Shown: positions 52,807 to 62,672, counted from the stretch's first letter. The stretch: DNA of 64,000 nucleotides from Paenibacillus antarcticus (GCF_001637225.1 NZ_LVJI01000025.1:1-64000), one strand, 5' to 3'. Notes: generated by a model not told the origin, from the letters alone. Numbers and translations are program-made.

Positions 52807-53952
52807 TCAAGAGGAGAGCTGTTTGGCTTCTTTTGTGGATGAAGATGTATAAAAAGGACTGACCTTATTCTTACCCGTTGTCTTGGAGCGATACATGGCT
52901 TGATCTGCCTGTGATACCAATTCTTCTGCTGTTACATTCTTTCTAAGACTACTATATCCAATGCTAATCGTCACGATGGTCTCGAGTTCGACACGTGTTC
53001 GCACACTTTCTGCTATCTGATTTACTTTCGCACGTTTGTCTACGATTGCTGCTACGAGTTCTTCTCCCCCGTACCTGCCTGTCAGGCCATAGCTAGATAC
53101 TTCTTCCTCTAGAATGGCGGATACCTGTTGCAGCACTTGGTCTGCCTTACCATGTCCCTGTGTATCATTCAACTTCTTGAAATTATCGATATCACAAAAG
53201 ATAACAGAGACCTTCAGACCTTGATCTACATATCGATTTATATTCTTCATGAAGAATCGACGGTTATAAAGATTAGTTAATCCATCCGTAATCGAGGAAC
53301 GATAGATAGATTGCATCTGCTCTACAATTCGTTCAAACAATATAAAAAAGATGACGGTGTAATAGATCAGAGGCAGAAACATTCTCACCGTATTGAAAGC
53401 AGTACCACAATCGTCTGCATATCGATAAATGAGATTCATGATAACCCAAATTAGAATAATCAGAATGCCCAAATTATATTTACTTCGTTGGCCAATACGT
53501 GGAGATATCACACTGAAACCTATGATAATAATGATTCCTTGATAAAGGCTGAGATAGAGCAGTTGCCCTGAACTGATGTGAAATAACGATAAACCTGAAG
53601 AAAAGAAGGGAACAAAGAAAAGAAGGAACATAAATCCAAGAATGACATAGGCTTTCTTACTCATTTTTCTATAAAGGAGATAGACAGAGACATTTAAAAT
53701 GAGAAAGGAAAAGACCTGCATTCTTGCCTGCCAAATCGATTGATCTTGATTGTCGTGTGAAAGGTTGAAATGGATGTTCATCCCTTCATATGTCATAATA
53801 AAGAGGAAGGCAAGTACCATATAAATGTATGCTTTCTTGCGTTGCTTGCTATACATAATGAGGCACATTACCGTCATAATGAGTACAATGTATAGACCGA
53901 TTGCTGAGGCGATCCCCGATAGGATAGGGGAGGACCACGGTGAAGATGGCAT
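52807..53952 (-). CDS. Membrane diguanylate cyclase (GGDEF)
   Basis: 381 residues. Six to seven hydrophobic helices (about 10-210) form a sensor-like region and the GGDEF domain follows (about 225-365): FCDIDNFKKLNDTQGHGKAD, then the active-site GRYGGEEL. It has no RxxD inhibitory site that I can see five residues upstream of it. It makes c-di-GMP. The start at ATG 53952 has GAGGA 6 nt upstream. Confidence 0.9.
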   Translation of the reverse strand: MPSSPWSSPILSGIASAIGLYIVLIMTVMCLIMYSKQRKKAYIYMVLAFLFIMTYEGMNIHFNLSHDNQDQSIWQARMQVFSFLILNVSVYLLYRKMSKKAYVILGFMFLLFFVPFFSSGLSLFHISSGQLLYLSLYQGIIIIIGFSVISPRIGQRSKYNLGILIILIWVIMNLIYRYADDCGTAFNTVRMFLPLIYYTVIFFILFERIVEQMQSIYRSSITDGLTNLYNRRFFMKNINRYVDQGLKVSVIFCDIDNFKKLNDTQGHGKADQVLQQVSAILEEEVSSYGLTGRYGGEELVAAIVDKRAKVNQIAESVRTRVELETIVTISIGYSSLRKNVTAEELVSQADQAMYRSKTTGKNKVSPFYTSSSTKEAKQLSS

Positions 53953-54109
53953 CGTTATTCCTCGTTCCTGTAAGTGGCGTGTTTGCATAATACCATTTAA
54001 AGAGATTAAGCGTTTTCTATGTATTAGAAATTGAAACATATGTTCTAAATATACCATATATCCTCAAATTATGAATAGTTAAGGGCATAATAGAAAGAAG
54101 GAATACACA

Positions 54110-55246
54110 ATGAAATTACTTCAAGCACTTTTTTTTCCACCAGAGCAACCAGGTGGTGTTTCATCCATGATTCCCTATATGCAAGAGCGATTCAGTTCTT
54201 CACGTTGGGAGATGGAATTGTTCTGGCTTCCTAGGAGACTACGAAATAAGGGACGGGAAGACATTGTATTCGATACGTTCGATTGGACTGTATATGCTGA
54301 GAGCGAAATTGTGCAGAAATATATTCAGACGTACAGAGATTATATCTGGTGGACTCGCATGCGGATTCAACAACCATATGAACTCATACACGCGCATCAT
54401 CCGATTGCAGGACTAGCGCTAAAGCATGTGTTTCCAAATGTTCCTCTTATCCAAACGATTCACTCAAGTTATGAACGAGAGTTAATTCTCAATGGACGTA
54501 TTGAAGAGAATGGACTTGAGCATCAATTTCTAGTGTCCTTGTATCGTGAATTAGAAATGAAGAGTGAGCGATTAATAACGGTATCTCAGTCTTTTGCGGG
54601 ATATATTTCTTCTTTCGTGGATCAACCCGACCTTATTCACGTCATTCCAAATGGATTTGATGAGAAGCGATTCAAACCGGTTCCTCACGAGAATGAGGTA
54701 CCCCAACTCGTATGCGTCTGTCGTTTGGTTCCTGCTAAAGGTTTAGATATTCTATTCAAAGCCTGTGCCGAACTTAAAAAACGAGGCTATGATTATGTGT
54801 TGCATATTATTGGGGATGGACCTTTCCGTAAAGAACTGGAAACACTAGCACAGGATCTAGGTATTTATAATGAAACGATATTTTATGGATATACCTTGCA
54901 TCCAGAAGAATTTGTTCCTTTCTTTGATATATTCGTATTGCCTTCTAGAGCAGAGGCATTTGGTTCTGTATTTGCTGAGGCGGCACTAAGTTGCCTTGCG
55001 CTAGTTGGGACGGATGTGGGGGGGATTCCTGAGCAAATAGAGGATGGGATTAACGGCTTGCTAGTTCCTGTAGAAGATTATCTAGCACTAAGTGAAGCCT
55101 TGGAGAAACTCATTAGTGATCCCTCCTATCGCTATGAACTTGCCCGTTCAGCTTGGGAAAAAGCGAAAAGTCATTATTCATTGACTCATGTAGTTAACGA
55201 ACTCAAGAAAATGTATTTACAATTTGACGGAAGAAAGAGTGAGTAA
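54110..55246 (+). CDS. Glycosyltransferase, GT4 family
   Basis: 378 residues, GT-B fold. N-terminal PPEQPGGVSS, and C-terminal donor-site VCRLVPAKGLD, IGDGP and the EX7E motif in SRAEAFGSVFAEAALS, followed by GTDVGGIPEQI. It transfers a sugar from a nucleotide donor to an unknown acceptor. GAAGGA precedes the ATG. Two nucleotides separate it from the yhaO-like gene, so they may share an mRNA. Confidence 0.88.
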   Translation: MKLLQALFFPPEQPGGVSSMIPYMQERFSSSRWEMELFWLPRRLRNKGREDIVFDTFDWTVYAESEIVQKYIQTYRDYIWWTRMRIQQPYELIHAHHPIAGLALKHVFPNVPLIQTIHSSYERELILNGRIEENGLEHQFLVSLYRELEMKSERLITVSQSFAGYISSFVDQPDLIHVIPNGFDEKRFKPVPHENEVPQLVCVCRLVPAKGLDILFKACAELKKRGYDYVLHIIGDGPFRKELETLAQDLGIYNETIFYGYTLHPEEFVPFFDIFVLPSRAEAFGSVFAEAALSCLALVGTDVGGIPEQIEDGINGLLVPVEDYLALSEALEKLISDPSYRYELARSAWEKAKSHYSLTHVVNELKKMYLQFDGRKSE

Positions 55247-55248
55247 TC

Positions 55249-56553
55249 ATGATTCCTTTTCGGTTCATTCATACCGCTGATCTTCATCTAGACAGTAAAT
55301 TCACTGGAATGAAGGGGTTGTCGGATACTTTACGCCAACATCTAAGGGATTCAACCTTTACAGCGTTACGTCATTTAATGACGCTGGCTATAGAGAAACA
55401 AGTGGATTTCATGGTAATTAGTGGCGATATATATGATGCAGCAGATAGCTCGTTGAGAGCGCATCTCTCGTTACAAGATGCATTTGAAGAACTGGGTAGG
55501 CACGGAATTCATATCTATCTTATTCATGGGAATCACGATCCTTTAGATGGTCCTCGTCTTCAAATTAAGAATGCAGAGCATGTACATGTGTTCGGTGCTG
55601 AAATTGAGAGTTATATAGCTCGACGTCGGGGTGACCAACAAGAGGTAGCGGTCATAAGTGGGATTTCTTATCCTACGTCTAAGGTTACAGAGAATACTGC
55701 TATGAAGTTTCAAAGAGATCCAGAGTCTCATTTGTTTCATATTGCAATTCATCATGCCAATGTGGATGGAGATCCCGGGCATGAGACTTATTCTCCTTGC
55801 ACTCGAAAGCAGCTAGAAGCATCGGGTTATGATTATTGGGCGTTAGGTCATATTCATCAACGTAGGGTCATACAGGAATCTCCACATATTGTATACGCAG
55901 GTAACATTCAAGGAAGAAGTGTGAAGGAGACCGGTCCTAAGGGTTGCTATGTTGTAGACGTGTTGGAAGATTCTTCGCTTCATATGAACTTTCATGAATT
56001 AGACAGCGTTCGTTGGTTTCGCGAAGAAATATCGATTGAAGGTATTCACAATGAAGATGAATGGAGAATCCGAGTTGAGGATAAGGTCGATGCTATTCGA
56101 CGACTTCGCCCTGAAGAGATGAGTATCGTTCGCTGGATAATGACAGGTCGTAGTTCGTTACATCGTGAATTAGAAAAGGGACATGTAGTAAGCGAACTAG
56201 AGCAGGAACTTCGACGTAGAGAACTAGCGAGAGCAGAGAGTGGGCATTTCGGAGGATTAGTCTGGAGCGAAAGTATTTCTCTCCAATCAGGGATTGAAAT
56301 CGATCGAAATGACATGATGCGAGAAGATAGTTTCTTAGGCGAAATGATCCGTCTTGAGGTTCAAGCGGAGCAAGATGATGCATTAGCTAAAGAATTAGTG
56401 GAGAAAGCTTTGGCTCCATTAATGAGCAACAGAGAGATCAGACGAATTATAGGCGAGTATAGTGAACAAGAGAGACAGGAGTGGCTATACCGCGCCGGAG
56501 AACTTGGCGCAGTGTTACTACTCGATAAGGCTGCTGATGGAGGCAGAAATTGA
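55249..56553 (+). CDS. yhaO: Metallophosphoesterase exonuclease, YhaO type (SbcD-like)
   Basis: 434 residues. Calcineurin-like core motifs in order: HTADLHLDS, ISGDIYDAADS, IHGNHDP, and later HHAN and GHIHQR. This matches SbcD/Mre11-type nucleases and B. subtilis YhaO. A C-terminal charged region (about 300-430) would contact the ATPase partner. The stop overlaps the YhaN start (TGATG), so the products are made together as an SbcCD-like complex for DNA end processing. Confidence 0.92.
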   Translation: MIPFRFIHTADLHLDSKFTGMKGLSDTLRQHLRDSTFTALRHLMTLAIEKQVDFMVISGDIYDAADSSLRAHLSLQDAFEELGRHGIHIYLIHGNHDPLDGPRLQIKNAEHVHVFGAEIESYIARRRGDQQEVAVISGISYPTSKVTENTAMKFQRDPESHLFHIAIHHANVDGDPGHETYSPCTRKQLEASGYDYWALGHIHQRRVIQESPHIVYAGNIQGRSVKETGPKGCYVVDVLEDSSLHMNFHELDSVRWFREEISIEGIHNEDEWRIRVEDKVDAIRRLRPEEMSIVRWIMTGRSSLHRELEKGHVVSELEQELRRRELARAESGHFGGLVWSESISLQSGIEIDRNDMMREDSFLGEMIRLEVQAEQDDALAKELVEKALAPLMSNREIRRIIGEYSEQERQEWLYRAGELGAVLLLDKAADGGRN

Positions 56554-59500
56554 TGAGAATTGAAAGACTTCAGATTCATGGTTTTGGACGCATGAAGGAA
56601 CAGGATATTACGATAAAGTCAGGAATTACAGTATTCATGGGGCCGAACGAGGCAGGTAAAAGTACGCTTATGCAATTTGTAAGAGCAATGCTATTCGGAA
56701 TTCCTAGTCGTACATATCCTACAGAAAGATATGAGCCCCTTGCTGGTGGAGTTCATGGTGGTGTTCTGAATGTAATAGATGAGGATGGGGCGAGATGGAC
56801 TGTTTCACGGTTTGCAACATCTGGAGATGCAAGTACGGGATCTGGAACCCGATTGGAGAAACTTACTATTGTCAAGACAGATGAACATGGACAAGTTCGT
56901 AACTTTACCCAACAGGATATGGAACGTGAGCTGTTGGGAGGTATGTCCCGGGAAATATTCAACCAGCTATTTGCGATTTCGCTGAGTGAACTTCAGGAAA
57001 TACGTACACTGCAATCCGATGAGATGAGTAGCTATTTATTCCATGCGGGGATAGGTGGTGGCGGTGAAATTATTCAGGCAGAACGAAAGCTTGTTCAGGA
57101 TATGGAGAAAATTTATAAACCGAAGGGCCGTGTGCAAGAAATAGCGAAAGTATTACAATCTATGGAGCAACTTGAGAGAGACATTGTGGAAAGTCGCTCT
57201 TTCCTTCAAAGATATAATGTGAATGTAATAACGCTAAATGAAACGGTTCAGATACTTCATCAAGAAGAGAAAGCTCGCCATAAGCAATCGTTAAAGCTAC
57301 AATTGCTAAAAAAAGCTAAGGAAATCAGACCGATGTGGTTAAAGTGGAGCGAAGCAATGATGGAACATGCTTCTTATCCGTTGGTTTCTTCGTTTCCTGA
57401 GGACGGAGTGCGAAGATGGGAGTCACTTGAAGGAGAAGAGAAAGCAGCCTCACTAAGACACACTCAATTGCTCCGAATTCAAGAAGAACTACATACTCAA
57501 TTGGATAACTTGCCGAGAGATGAGCAACTGGAGGAACAAGGTAGTGTTATAGAGCGGTTAAGCAATCGTCGAGAATCGTACGAAGTTAGAAAGAGAGATT
57601 GGGGGGAGACGAAAGCTGAAGCAACTTCATTGGATAAGCGGTTAACTCATATTTTGCGTCAGATTAATCCGGCTTGGAGCAGGAATGAACTTCAGAAGTT
57701 CTCTACTTCAGTTGGTGAACGTGAATCTGTCCGACGATATGCTGTAGGTTTCGCCTCCTATGACCGCAGAATAGAAAGTCTGGGACAAGAGACACAACAG
57801 CTACGACGACAGGTAGATTTAGCAGAGGACGATTATCGTAAAGCTAGACAAATCACCAAGGAAGAGGAAGATACTGGGCGTAGCCGATTTGCTATGATGG
57901 TACCTCATAGCCCACAAGAAATGGCTACGTTGTGGAATGAACTTCAAGGAGCGGTTGAACGGTGGCGTGAGAATCGAATACTAAGGCTGTCAGCGAGTGG
58001 ACAAGTAGATAATGAAGTAGATATAAAGCGTCGTATGAAGAATATGTATCTTAATCTTTTGTGGGGAAGTGGGATCTTAACGATCGTCACGCCTATTCTT
58101 GTCTTGTGGAGTATGGGTTCCATGAAGGCAACTGTTTCCATAGGGTCTCTATTGCTAATAGTGGATGTCATTCTATTGTGGAATGTGGTTATGAAGTCGT
58201 CACCTCCACAAGTTAAGCGCTCTGAATTAAGTCATATTACCGATGAAGCTACCGAACTTGAACGTATTACTAAGCTGATGTCTTTACTTATTACAGATCC
58301 CTTGAATGCCGCAGGAAGTGAGGGTTATAAGAGGAATTCTGTAGATGCAGGAGTGTTAGAATCCAGCATACGTGAATTACGTAAAATGATGGATGTATGG
58401 CAATCATGGCAACAAAAGTTGGATAAATTGTATGCAGAACAGAAGGTTTGCCAAGAACGTGTTCATGTTCTTTCTCGTGAACTGTCAAGGCTTGGAGAAA
58501 GTATTGCAAAGGAAGAACGTACCTTTGAAGAGCTAGAGGAAAGCTGGGGTAACTGGTTACAAGATCGCGAGTTAAATGACCAACTCTCACCGGAAGCCGT
58601 ACTTGATATGTTTGGACTTGCGGAGCAAGGGTTAGAGAATATTGATAACCTGGACAACCTACGCCGCAAAGAGTATCAGTTGGAACAGGACTGTCTTGAT
58701 TATGAACACGATATTTCTAGTCTGTTACCTACGGGAGTAGAGAATAAGGACTTGTCTCCAGGGGCATGGATTGAATTGAAGAAGAAGGAATGGATCGACT
58801 ACCAGGAAGTTCTCCGTAAACGAGATGGATTATTATCTAGATTAGAGGCAGTCCATGAAGATGCCAAGCTTATTACGGATGATCTGCAGCGTATCTCTGC
58901 TCTCATGCAAGAACTGATGATGGAGGGAGAGGCGAATAGTAGAGAAGATTTCTTGCGATCTGGGAGAATATACAGTCGACGCCAAGAATTATCGGGTACC
59001 ATTCGCCAATTTGGAATTGTTATGTTTAGTGGCTCAGATGAACGACGTAAAGAAGAAATCCTGCATGTGTTGAATATGCAAGATGAGATGGAATTAGAAT
59101 TGGCATGCAACAACGATGAGTTGATAATGAATGAGATTGAAATACGTTGGAACGAATTACAACAGCAGCATGGAAGGTTGTTACAAGAGAAAGATCAATT
59201 AGAGTTGTTATGCCTTCATGATACTGCACTTCAGCAACTAGAAGAACAGAAAGCAGCATTGAAAGAGATGACTTCGAACTATGCAGTGATGTCTATATGT
59301 GCGGAACTCATCTCTAGAACTCGGCGTGTTTATGAAGAGGAGAAACAACCTCAAGTTTTGAAGATGGCATCCATATATTTCGAACGTTTAACCAATGGTG
59401 CATATACTCGAATTGTGATGAAATTAGGTGCGAAGGAGTTACTTGCTGAACATCGTAATTCAGGTCTGATCGATAGTGGCAAATTAAGTCGTGGGACAGC

Positions 59501-59750
59501 TGAACAAATGTATTTAGCCATGAGATTTGCGTTAGCCAATACGATGAATACAACAACGGCGATCCCTTTACTATTTGACGATATCTTCGTGAATTTCGAC
59601 GAGGAACGAATGATTTCAGCATTATCCTTACTTCAAGAGATATCCTTAAATCGTCAAATTATTATGATGACGTGTCATCCCTATGTGGTCAAGCATATTC
59701 AGAGTATTGATCCTACTGTAAATGTTATTTCTTTACAACCATCAGTTTGA
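56553..59750 (+). CDS. yhaN: SbcC/Rad50-like ATPase, YhaN type, with central membrane hairpin
   Basis: 1065 residues. Walker A GPNEAGKST (about 32-40), long coiled coils, then signature LSRGTAEQMYLAMRFA and Walker B IPLLFDDIFVNFDEERM near the C-terminus. Two hydrophobic helices lie in the middle (about 499-548), splitting the coiled coil; there is no zinc hook (CxxC). ATG 56553 has GGAGG 9 nt upstream. The third gene of the Bacillus cluster, yhaM, is absent; the 3' end overlaps the antisense ykvI-like gene. Confidence 0.9.
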   Translation: MRIERLQIHGFGRMKEQDITIKSGITVFMGPNEAGKSTLMQFVRAMLFGIPSRTYPTERYEPLAGGVHGGVLNVIDEDGARWTVSRFATSGDASTGSGTRLEKLTIVKTDEHGQVRNFTQQDMERELLGGMSREIFNQLFAISLSELQEIRTLQSDEMSSYLFHAGIGGGGEIIQAERKLVQDMEKIYKPKGRVQEIAKVLQSMEQLERDIVESRSFLQRYNVNVITLNETVQILHQEEKARHKQSLKLQLLKKAKEIRPMWLKWSEAMMEHASYPLVSSFPEDGVRRWESLEGEEKAASLRHTQLLRIQEELHTQLDNLPRDEQLEEQGSVIERLSNRRESYEVRKRDWGETKAEATSLDKRLTHILRQINPAWSRNELQKFSTSVGERESVRRYAVGFASYDRRIESLGQETQQLRRQVDLAEDDYRKARQITKEEEDTGRSRFAMMVPHSPQEMATLWNELQGAVERWRENRILRLSASGQVDNEVDIKRRMKNMYLNLLWGSGILTIVTPILVLWSMGSMKATVSIGSLLLIVDVILLWNVVMKSSPPQVKRSELSHITDEATELERITKLMSLLITDPLNAAGSEGYKRNSVDAGVLESSIRELRKMMDVWQSWQQKLDKLYAEQKVCQERVHVLSRELSRLGESIAKEERTFEELEESWGNWLQDRELNDQLSPEAVLDMFGLAEQGLENIDNLDNLRRKEYQLEQDCLDYEHDISSLLPTGVENKDLSPGAWIELKKKEWIDYQEVLRKRDGLLSRLEAVHEDAKLITDDLQRISALMQELMMEGEANSREDFLRSGRIYSRRQELSGTIRQFGIVMFSGSDERRKEEILHVLNMQDEMELELACNNDELIMNEIEIRWNELQQQHGRLLQEKDQLELLCLHDTALQQLEEQKAALKEMTSNYAVMSICAELISRTRRVYEEEKQPQVLKMASIYFERLTNGAYTRIVMKLGAKELLAEHRNSGLIDSGKLSRGTAEQMYLAMRFALANTMNTTTAIPLLFDDIFVNFDEERMISALSLLQEISLNRQIIMMTCHPYVVKHIQSIDPTVNVISLQPSV

Positions 59751-60753
59751 CGACCCATAGTAAACTCAGAAAACCGAATAATGGATATAGAATAGATAAC
59801 AAATTACTGAAGCCGAATTGACTGAATAGAAAGCATAACATCATGACGACAATAGCGATTAATTTGGGAGAATAATTGAAATGTTGTTGCAGCTGCAAGG
59901 TTACACCATATACATCGGCGACAAATGTGGTGAATATTTCCAAGAAAATGAGTATTACGTAGATCATTTGTACAACAACGCCCAATTGAAAAGCGATGCT
60001 TCCCATGGGGATTTCATATTGCATAATGCCAGGCATATTCGCGGACATCGCAAAATGTGCGGCCATTAACATAAAGCCTACACCTATCCCCCCGAGTATG
60101 CCTCCCCATTTAATGGCTGAGATACTCTCTGTATGGCTACCAAGAGGGACAAGCACGGCTTGAGCCATAACAAGATTGAAAGCCGTATATAGAATGGGTG
60201 ATAGCCATGCCATGGTTAGGTTACGGTCTGTAGTTAAGGTTAGAAAGCTATTTGCATTGGGCATTTGCCATGTATTTGAGATAATGAGTAGGGAAAGAGT
60301 CAACATCATAGGTACTACAATACTATTCATGTACATAATGGAGTTCATGCCTCGATTGAGTAAAAAATACGATGCAACAACAGTTAGGATAAGACCTGTC
60401 TGGTAATGTAGATTGAGGTGTTGGACAAATACGGAACCAGCGCCTGCTAACATGATACTATTTACTCCGATGAGAATGAAAAGCATGATAATGCTGATGT
60501 ATCCGCCTGACTTATGTCCAAATAGATGTTTGTTGAGATCCTCATATGATTTCGCATGAATTTTTCGAGAAATGATCATCATTTTCGTACCCAACCAAAT
60601 AAAAAGGACAGTTGAGAGGATAATGGTGAACGTAGCCCATTTGCCATATTGGGTGAAGAACTGGAGAATTTCCTGTCCAGTGGCAAATCCTGCGCCAACA
60701 ACGGTACCTATGTAAGTGAATGCAATTTGCATAATCCGGACAGCGTTTTTCAT
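59725..60753 (-). CDS. YkvI-like membrane transporter (APC-superfamily fold)
   Basis: 342 residues, about ten helices. The opening IAFTYIGTVVGAGFATGQEILQF is the glycine-rich helix of YkvI-type transporters. Substrate unknown. The start ATG 60753 has AAGGAGG upstream; the frame extends 65 codons further, overlapping the xpt start region, without support. The 3' end overlaps yhaN by 26 nt on the opposite strand. Confidence 0.85.
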   Translation of the reverse strand: MKNAVRIMQIAFTYIGTVVGAGFATGQEILQFFTQYGKWATFTIILSTVLFIWLGTKMMIISRKIHAKSYEDLNKHLFGHKSGGYISIIMLFILIGVNSIMLAGAGSVFVQHLNLHYQTGLILTVVASYFLLNRGMNSIMYMNSIVVPMMLTLSLLIISNTWQMPNANSFLTLTTDRNLTMAWLSPILYTAFNLVMAQAVLVPLGSHTESISAIKWGGILGGIGVGFMLMAAHFAMSANMPGIMQYEIPMGSIAFQLGVVVQMIYVILIFLEIFTTFVADVYGVTLQLQQHFNYSPKLIAIVVMMLCFLFSQFGFSNLLSILYPLFGFLSLLWVVKLMVVKK

Positions 60754-60809
60754 CCTTTTCCTCCTTGAACGTAGACTTCCATTAGTACAAGGTATGTTGA
60801 AAATGAGAA

Positions 60810-60830
60810 GGACATGACTGTAACATGTCC
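60810..60830. repeat. Operator-like inverted repeat between divergent ykvI-like and xpt genes
   Basis: GGACATG-ACTGTAA-CATGTCC, a 7-bp perfect repeat with a 7-nt spacer in the shared promoter region. It could be a dimer-binding site for either gene. The regulator is unknown. Confidence 0.45.
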
Positions 60831-60901
60831 AAATAGCTTGATGTATAGGCTTGAAATATGGTACTTTAACGTCAAAGGATTGGCTTGGGAGGGCAAATGA
60901 A

Positions 60902-61477
60902 ATGATGGAATTATTAAAACAACGAATTATTGAAGAAGGCGTAATCATATCTGATCAGGTGTTGAAATTGGATGGATTATTGAATCATCAAGTGGATCCA
61001 CAACTTACGATGGAGATGGGACGTGAGTTCGCAGCGAGATTTAAGGAATCGGGTATAACGCGAGTGCTTACGGTTGAATCCTCTGGGATTGCGGTTGCGT
61101 TTGCTACGGCTTATGAGTTGGGCGTACCTCTCGTATTTGCACGCCGCAAAAAAACACTGCTTGCTGATGAAGATGCATACTGTGAACGGGTTCCCTCTTT
61201 TACAAAAGGTATTGTGACGGATATTATGTTATCGCGACAGTTCTTAAATAGTGAAGACCGCGTTCTATTTATCGATGATATTATTGCTAACGGAGATGCC
61301 GCTAGAGGATTGATTAAGATTATCGAACGATCTGGAGCGGAATTGGTAGGACTTGGAATCGTAGTCGAGAAGTGCTTTCAAGCAGGAGCACGTACGATAA
61401 GAGAACAAGGCATCACGTTAGAATCACTTGTGAAGATTGAATCACTTACAAATGGGACGATAACCTTTGGTGAATAG
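60902..61477 (+). CDS. xpt: Xanthine phosphoribosyltransferase
   Basis: 191 residues. Converts xanthine and PRPP to XMP. Visible are GVIISDQVLKLDGLLNHQVDP at the start, VESSGIAVA, the PRPP loop LFIDDIIANGDAARG and FARRKK. It closely follows B. subtilis Xpt. ATG 60902 has GGGAGGG 8 nt upstream. No pbuX permease follows and no purine riboswitch is visible in the about 150-nt upstream gap. Confidence 0.93.
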   Translation: MMELLKQRIIEEGVIISDQVLKLDGLLNHQVDPQLTMEMGREFAARFKESGITRVLTVESSGIAVAFATAYELGVPLVFARRKKTLLADEDAYCERVPSFTKGIVTDIMLSRQFLNSEDRVLFIDDIIANGDAARGLIKIIERSGAELVGLGIVVEKCFQAGARTIREQGITLESLVKIESLTNGTITFGE

Positions 61478-61573
61478 TCGATATTGGACCAGCCCAATTT
61501 AATACAATGACTTTCCAGCTTGTTGATTATCGCTTATAATATAAAGTATAAGAAGGAGAGAGGAGGCAACACA

Positions 61574-61903
61574 ATGGGGAAAGAACCGGTATCAGAACAA
61601 TTCTTTATTGATAAGTTGGCCGCATCCAAGGATCACTTCGAACGTGCACTGGATTGTAAACACACGGCGTTTGATGATCTATATCCCTATATGCTTGAGC
61701 ATCCTCAATTTTTTTGGTATAAACGTTATGTCGCCTGGTCAGAATTATTGACCATTGTGAGCTTATGTGAGGAACTCACCTTCACTTGGAAGGAATTGTT
61801 CACGACGCAACAAGTGGCATATTTGGATAGTCGAGTGATGTCAGCTACAGTGTTAGATTTCTGGTTTGAGAAGAACGATAGCAAAGAACATGCACAGCGG
61901 TAA
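61574..61903 (+). CDS. Hypothetical protein, 109 residues
   Basis: I do not recognise this soluble protein. It is mainly helical and aromatic-rich: FFIDKLAASKDHFERAL, HPQFFWYKRYVAWSELL and LDFWFEKND. GGAGG lies about 8 nt before ATG 61574. It has its own terminator. Confidence 0.65.
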   Translation: MGKEPVSEQFFIDKLAASKDHFERALDCKHTAFDDLYPYMLEHPQFFWYKRYVAWSELLTIVSLCEELTFTWKELFTTQQVAYLDSRVMSATVLDFWFEKNDSKEHAQR

Positions 61904-61949
61904 TCACGGATAATAATCTTTTTTCTTAATTATAGAGATCTAACGATAT

Positions 61950-61979
61950 GGCCTAAATAAATTGTTTAGGTCTTTTTTT
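61950..61979 (+). terminator. Terminator after the gene at 61574
   Basis: GGCCTAAA pairs with TTTAGGTC, followed by seven T residues. Confidence 0.85.
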
Positions 61980-62107
61980 AAAATATAAGGAAGTATTAGG
62001 TTCACTTGATACGTTACTTCTTATATTTCTGTAGAAACGGATACTCGCCCTAAGGGACGATGTAGCCGTTTCTTCTTGTGAGACACATGTTTAGGAGAGT
62101 GAATTAA

Positions 62108-62323
62108 TTGATTAGTGATGAGGAATTGAATGCTTTTCGTGTTGGTGGACAGAAAGTTCGAGTCGTACGCGATGCCGTTGCGAGTAATGATATAAGAGGA
62201 ATTGTTGTGGCTTGGGATGCAGATCAGGTATTGATTCGTCGACCTAATCGTAATGTGGTTAAGTTGGATCGAAATTACGTCTATCAATTATCAAGTGAGC
62301 CACGTCCTGAACTATTCGAATAG
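62108..62323 (+). CDS. Small hypothetical protein, 71 residues
   Basis: Starts (TTG) MISDEELNAFRVGGQKVRVVRD, with strand-rich sequence GIVVAWDADQVLIRRPNRNVVKLDRNY resembling an SH3-like small barrel. AGGAG lies about 11 nt upstream. A terminator follows. I cannot name the family. Confidence 0.62.
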   Translation: MISDEELNAFRVGGQKVRVVRDAVASNDIRGIVVAWDADQVLIRRPNRNVVKLDRNYVYQLSSEPRPELFE

Positions 62324-62352
62324 TGGTCGAGCTTATAAATAAGAAAGAGATA

Positions 62353-62384
62353 TAGAATCGTCCGAAATTGGACGGTTCTTTTTG
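62353..62384 (+). terminator. Terminator of the 62108 gene
   Basis: AGAATCGTCC pairs with GGACGGTTCT, loop GAAATT, followed by TTTT. Confidence 0.85.
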
Positions 62385-62406
62385 CATTTTATAAACAAAC
62401 ATACGT

Positions 62407-62449
62407 ATAAAGAAAAGAAGCCTTATATATAAAGGCTTCTTTTCTTTAT
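62407..62449 (-). terminator. Terminator of tRNA-Leu
   Basis: AAAGAAAAGAAGCCTT pairs with AAGGCTTCTTTTCTTT, ending in a T-rich run on the minus strand just past the tRNA. Confidence 0.85.
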
Positions 62450-62456
62450 GATAGGA

Positions 62457-62540
62457 TGCGGCCAAGAGGACTCGAACCTCCACGGTTGTTACACCACTAG
62501 AACCTGAATCTAGCGCGTCTGCCAATTCCGCCATGACCGC
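62457..62540 (-). tRNA. tRNA-Leu (anticodon CAG)
   Basis: 84 nt class II tRNA. The acceptor is GCGGTCA with TGGCCGC and discriminator A. The D-arm is GCAGACGCG, the anticodon arm CTAGA-TTCAGGT-TCTAG with anticodon CAG, a long variable arm, and the T-arm GAGGTTCGAGTCCTC. CCA is not encoded (the genome reads TCC). It has a -35/-10 promoter and its own terminator. Confidence 0.97.
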
Positions 62541-62571
62541 GAATATTGATAAGTAAATCTAAGTAAGGAAT

Positions 62572-62601
62572 ATTTTAACATGTGATATGAAGTGGAGTCA
62601 A
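62572..62601 (-). promoter_or_regulatory. Promoter of tRNA-Leu
   Basis: On the minus strand TTGACT, 18-bp spacer, TAAAAT, about 32 nt upstream of the tRNA. Confidence 0.75.
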
Positions 62602-62644
62602 AAGTATTTATTTTTAAAAATATAATATCAATGGTTTTTATTGG

Positions 62645-62672
62645 TTTACACTATAAATAGTGGTGATTTAAA
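62645..62672 (+). promoter_or_regulatory. Promoter with inverted-repeat operator before the broken hydrolase gene
   Basis: TTTACA (62645-62650), 16-bp spacer, TTTAAA. The perfect inverted repeat CACTATAAATAGTG (62649-62662) occupies the spacer, the place for a repressor site. Confidence 0.4.

Noticed and set aside
60754..60901. Purine riboswitch before xpt
   Set aside because: The gap is too short for an aptamer plus expression platform, and the conserved aptamer loops are not seen.
62259..62534. Minus-strand reading frame beginning MAELADALDSGSSG
   Set aside because: It is the translated tRNA-Leu(CAG) gene plus downstream sequence, a well-known spurious ORF.
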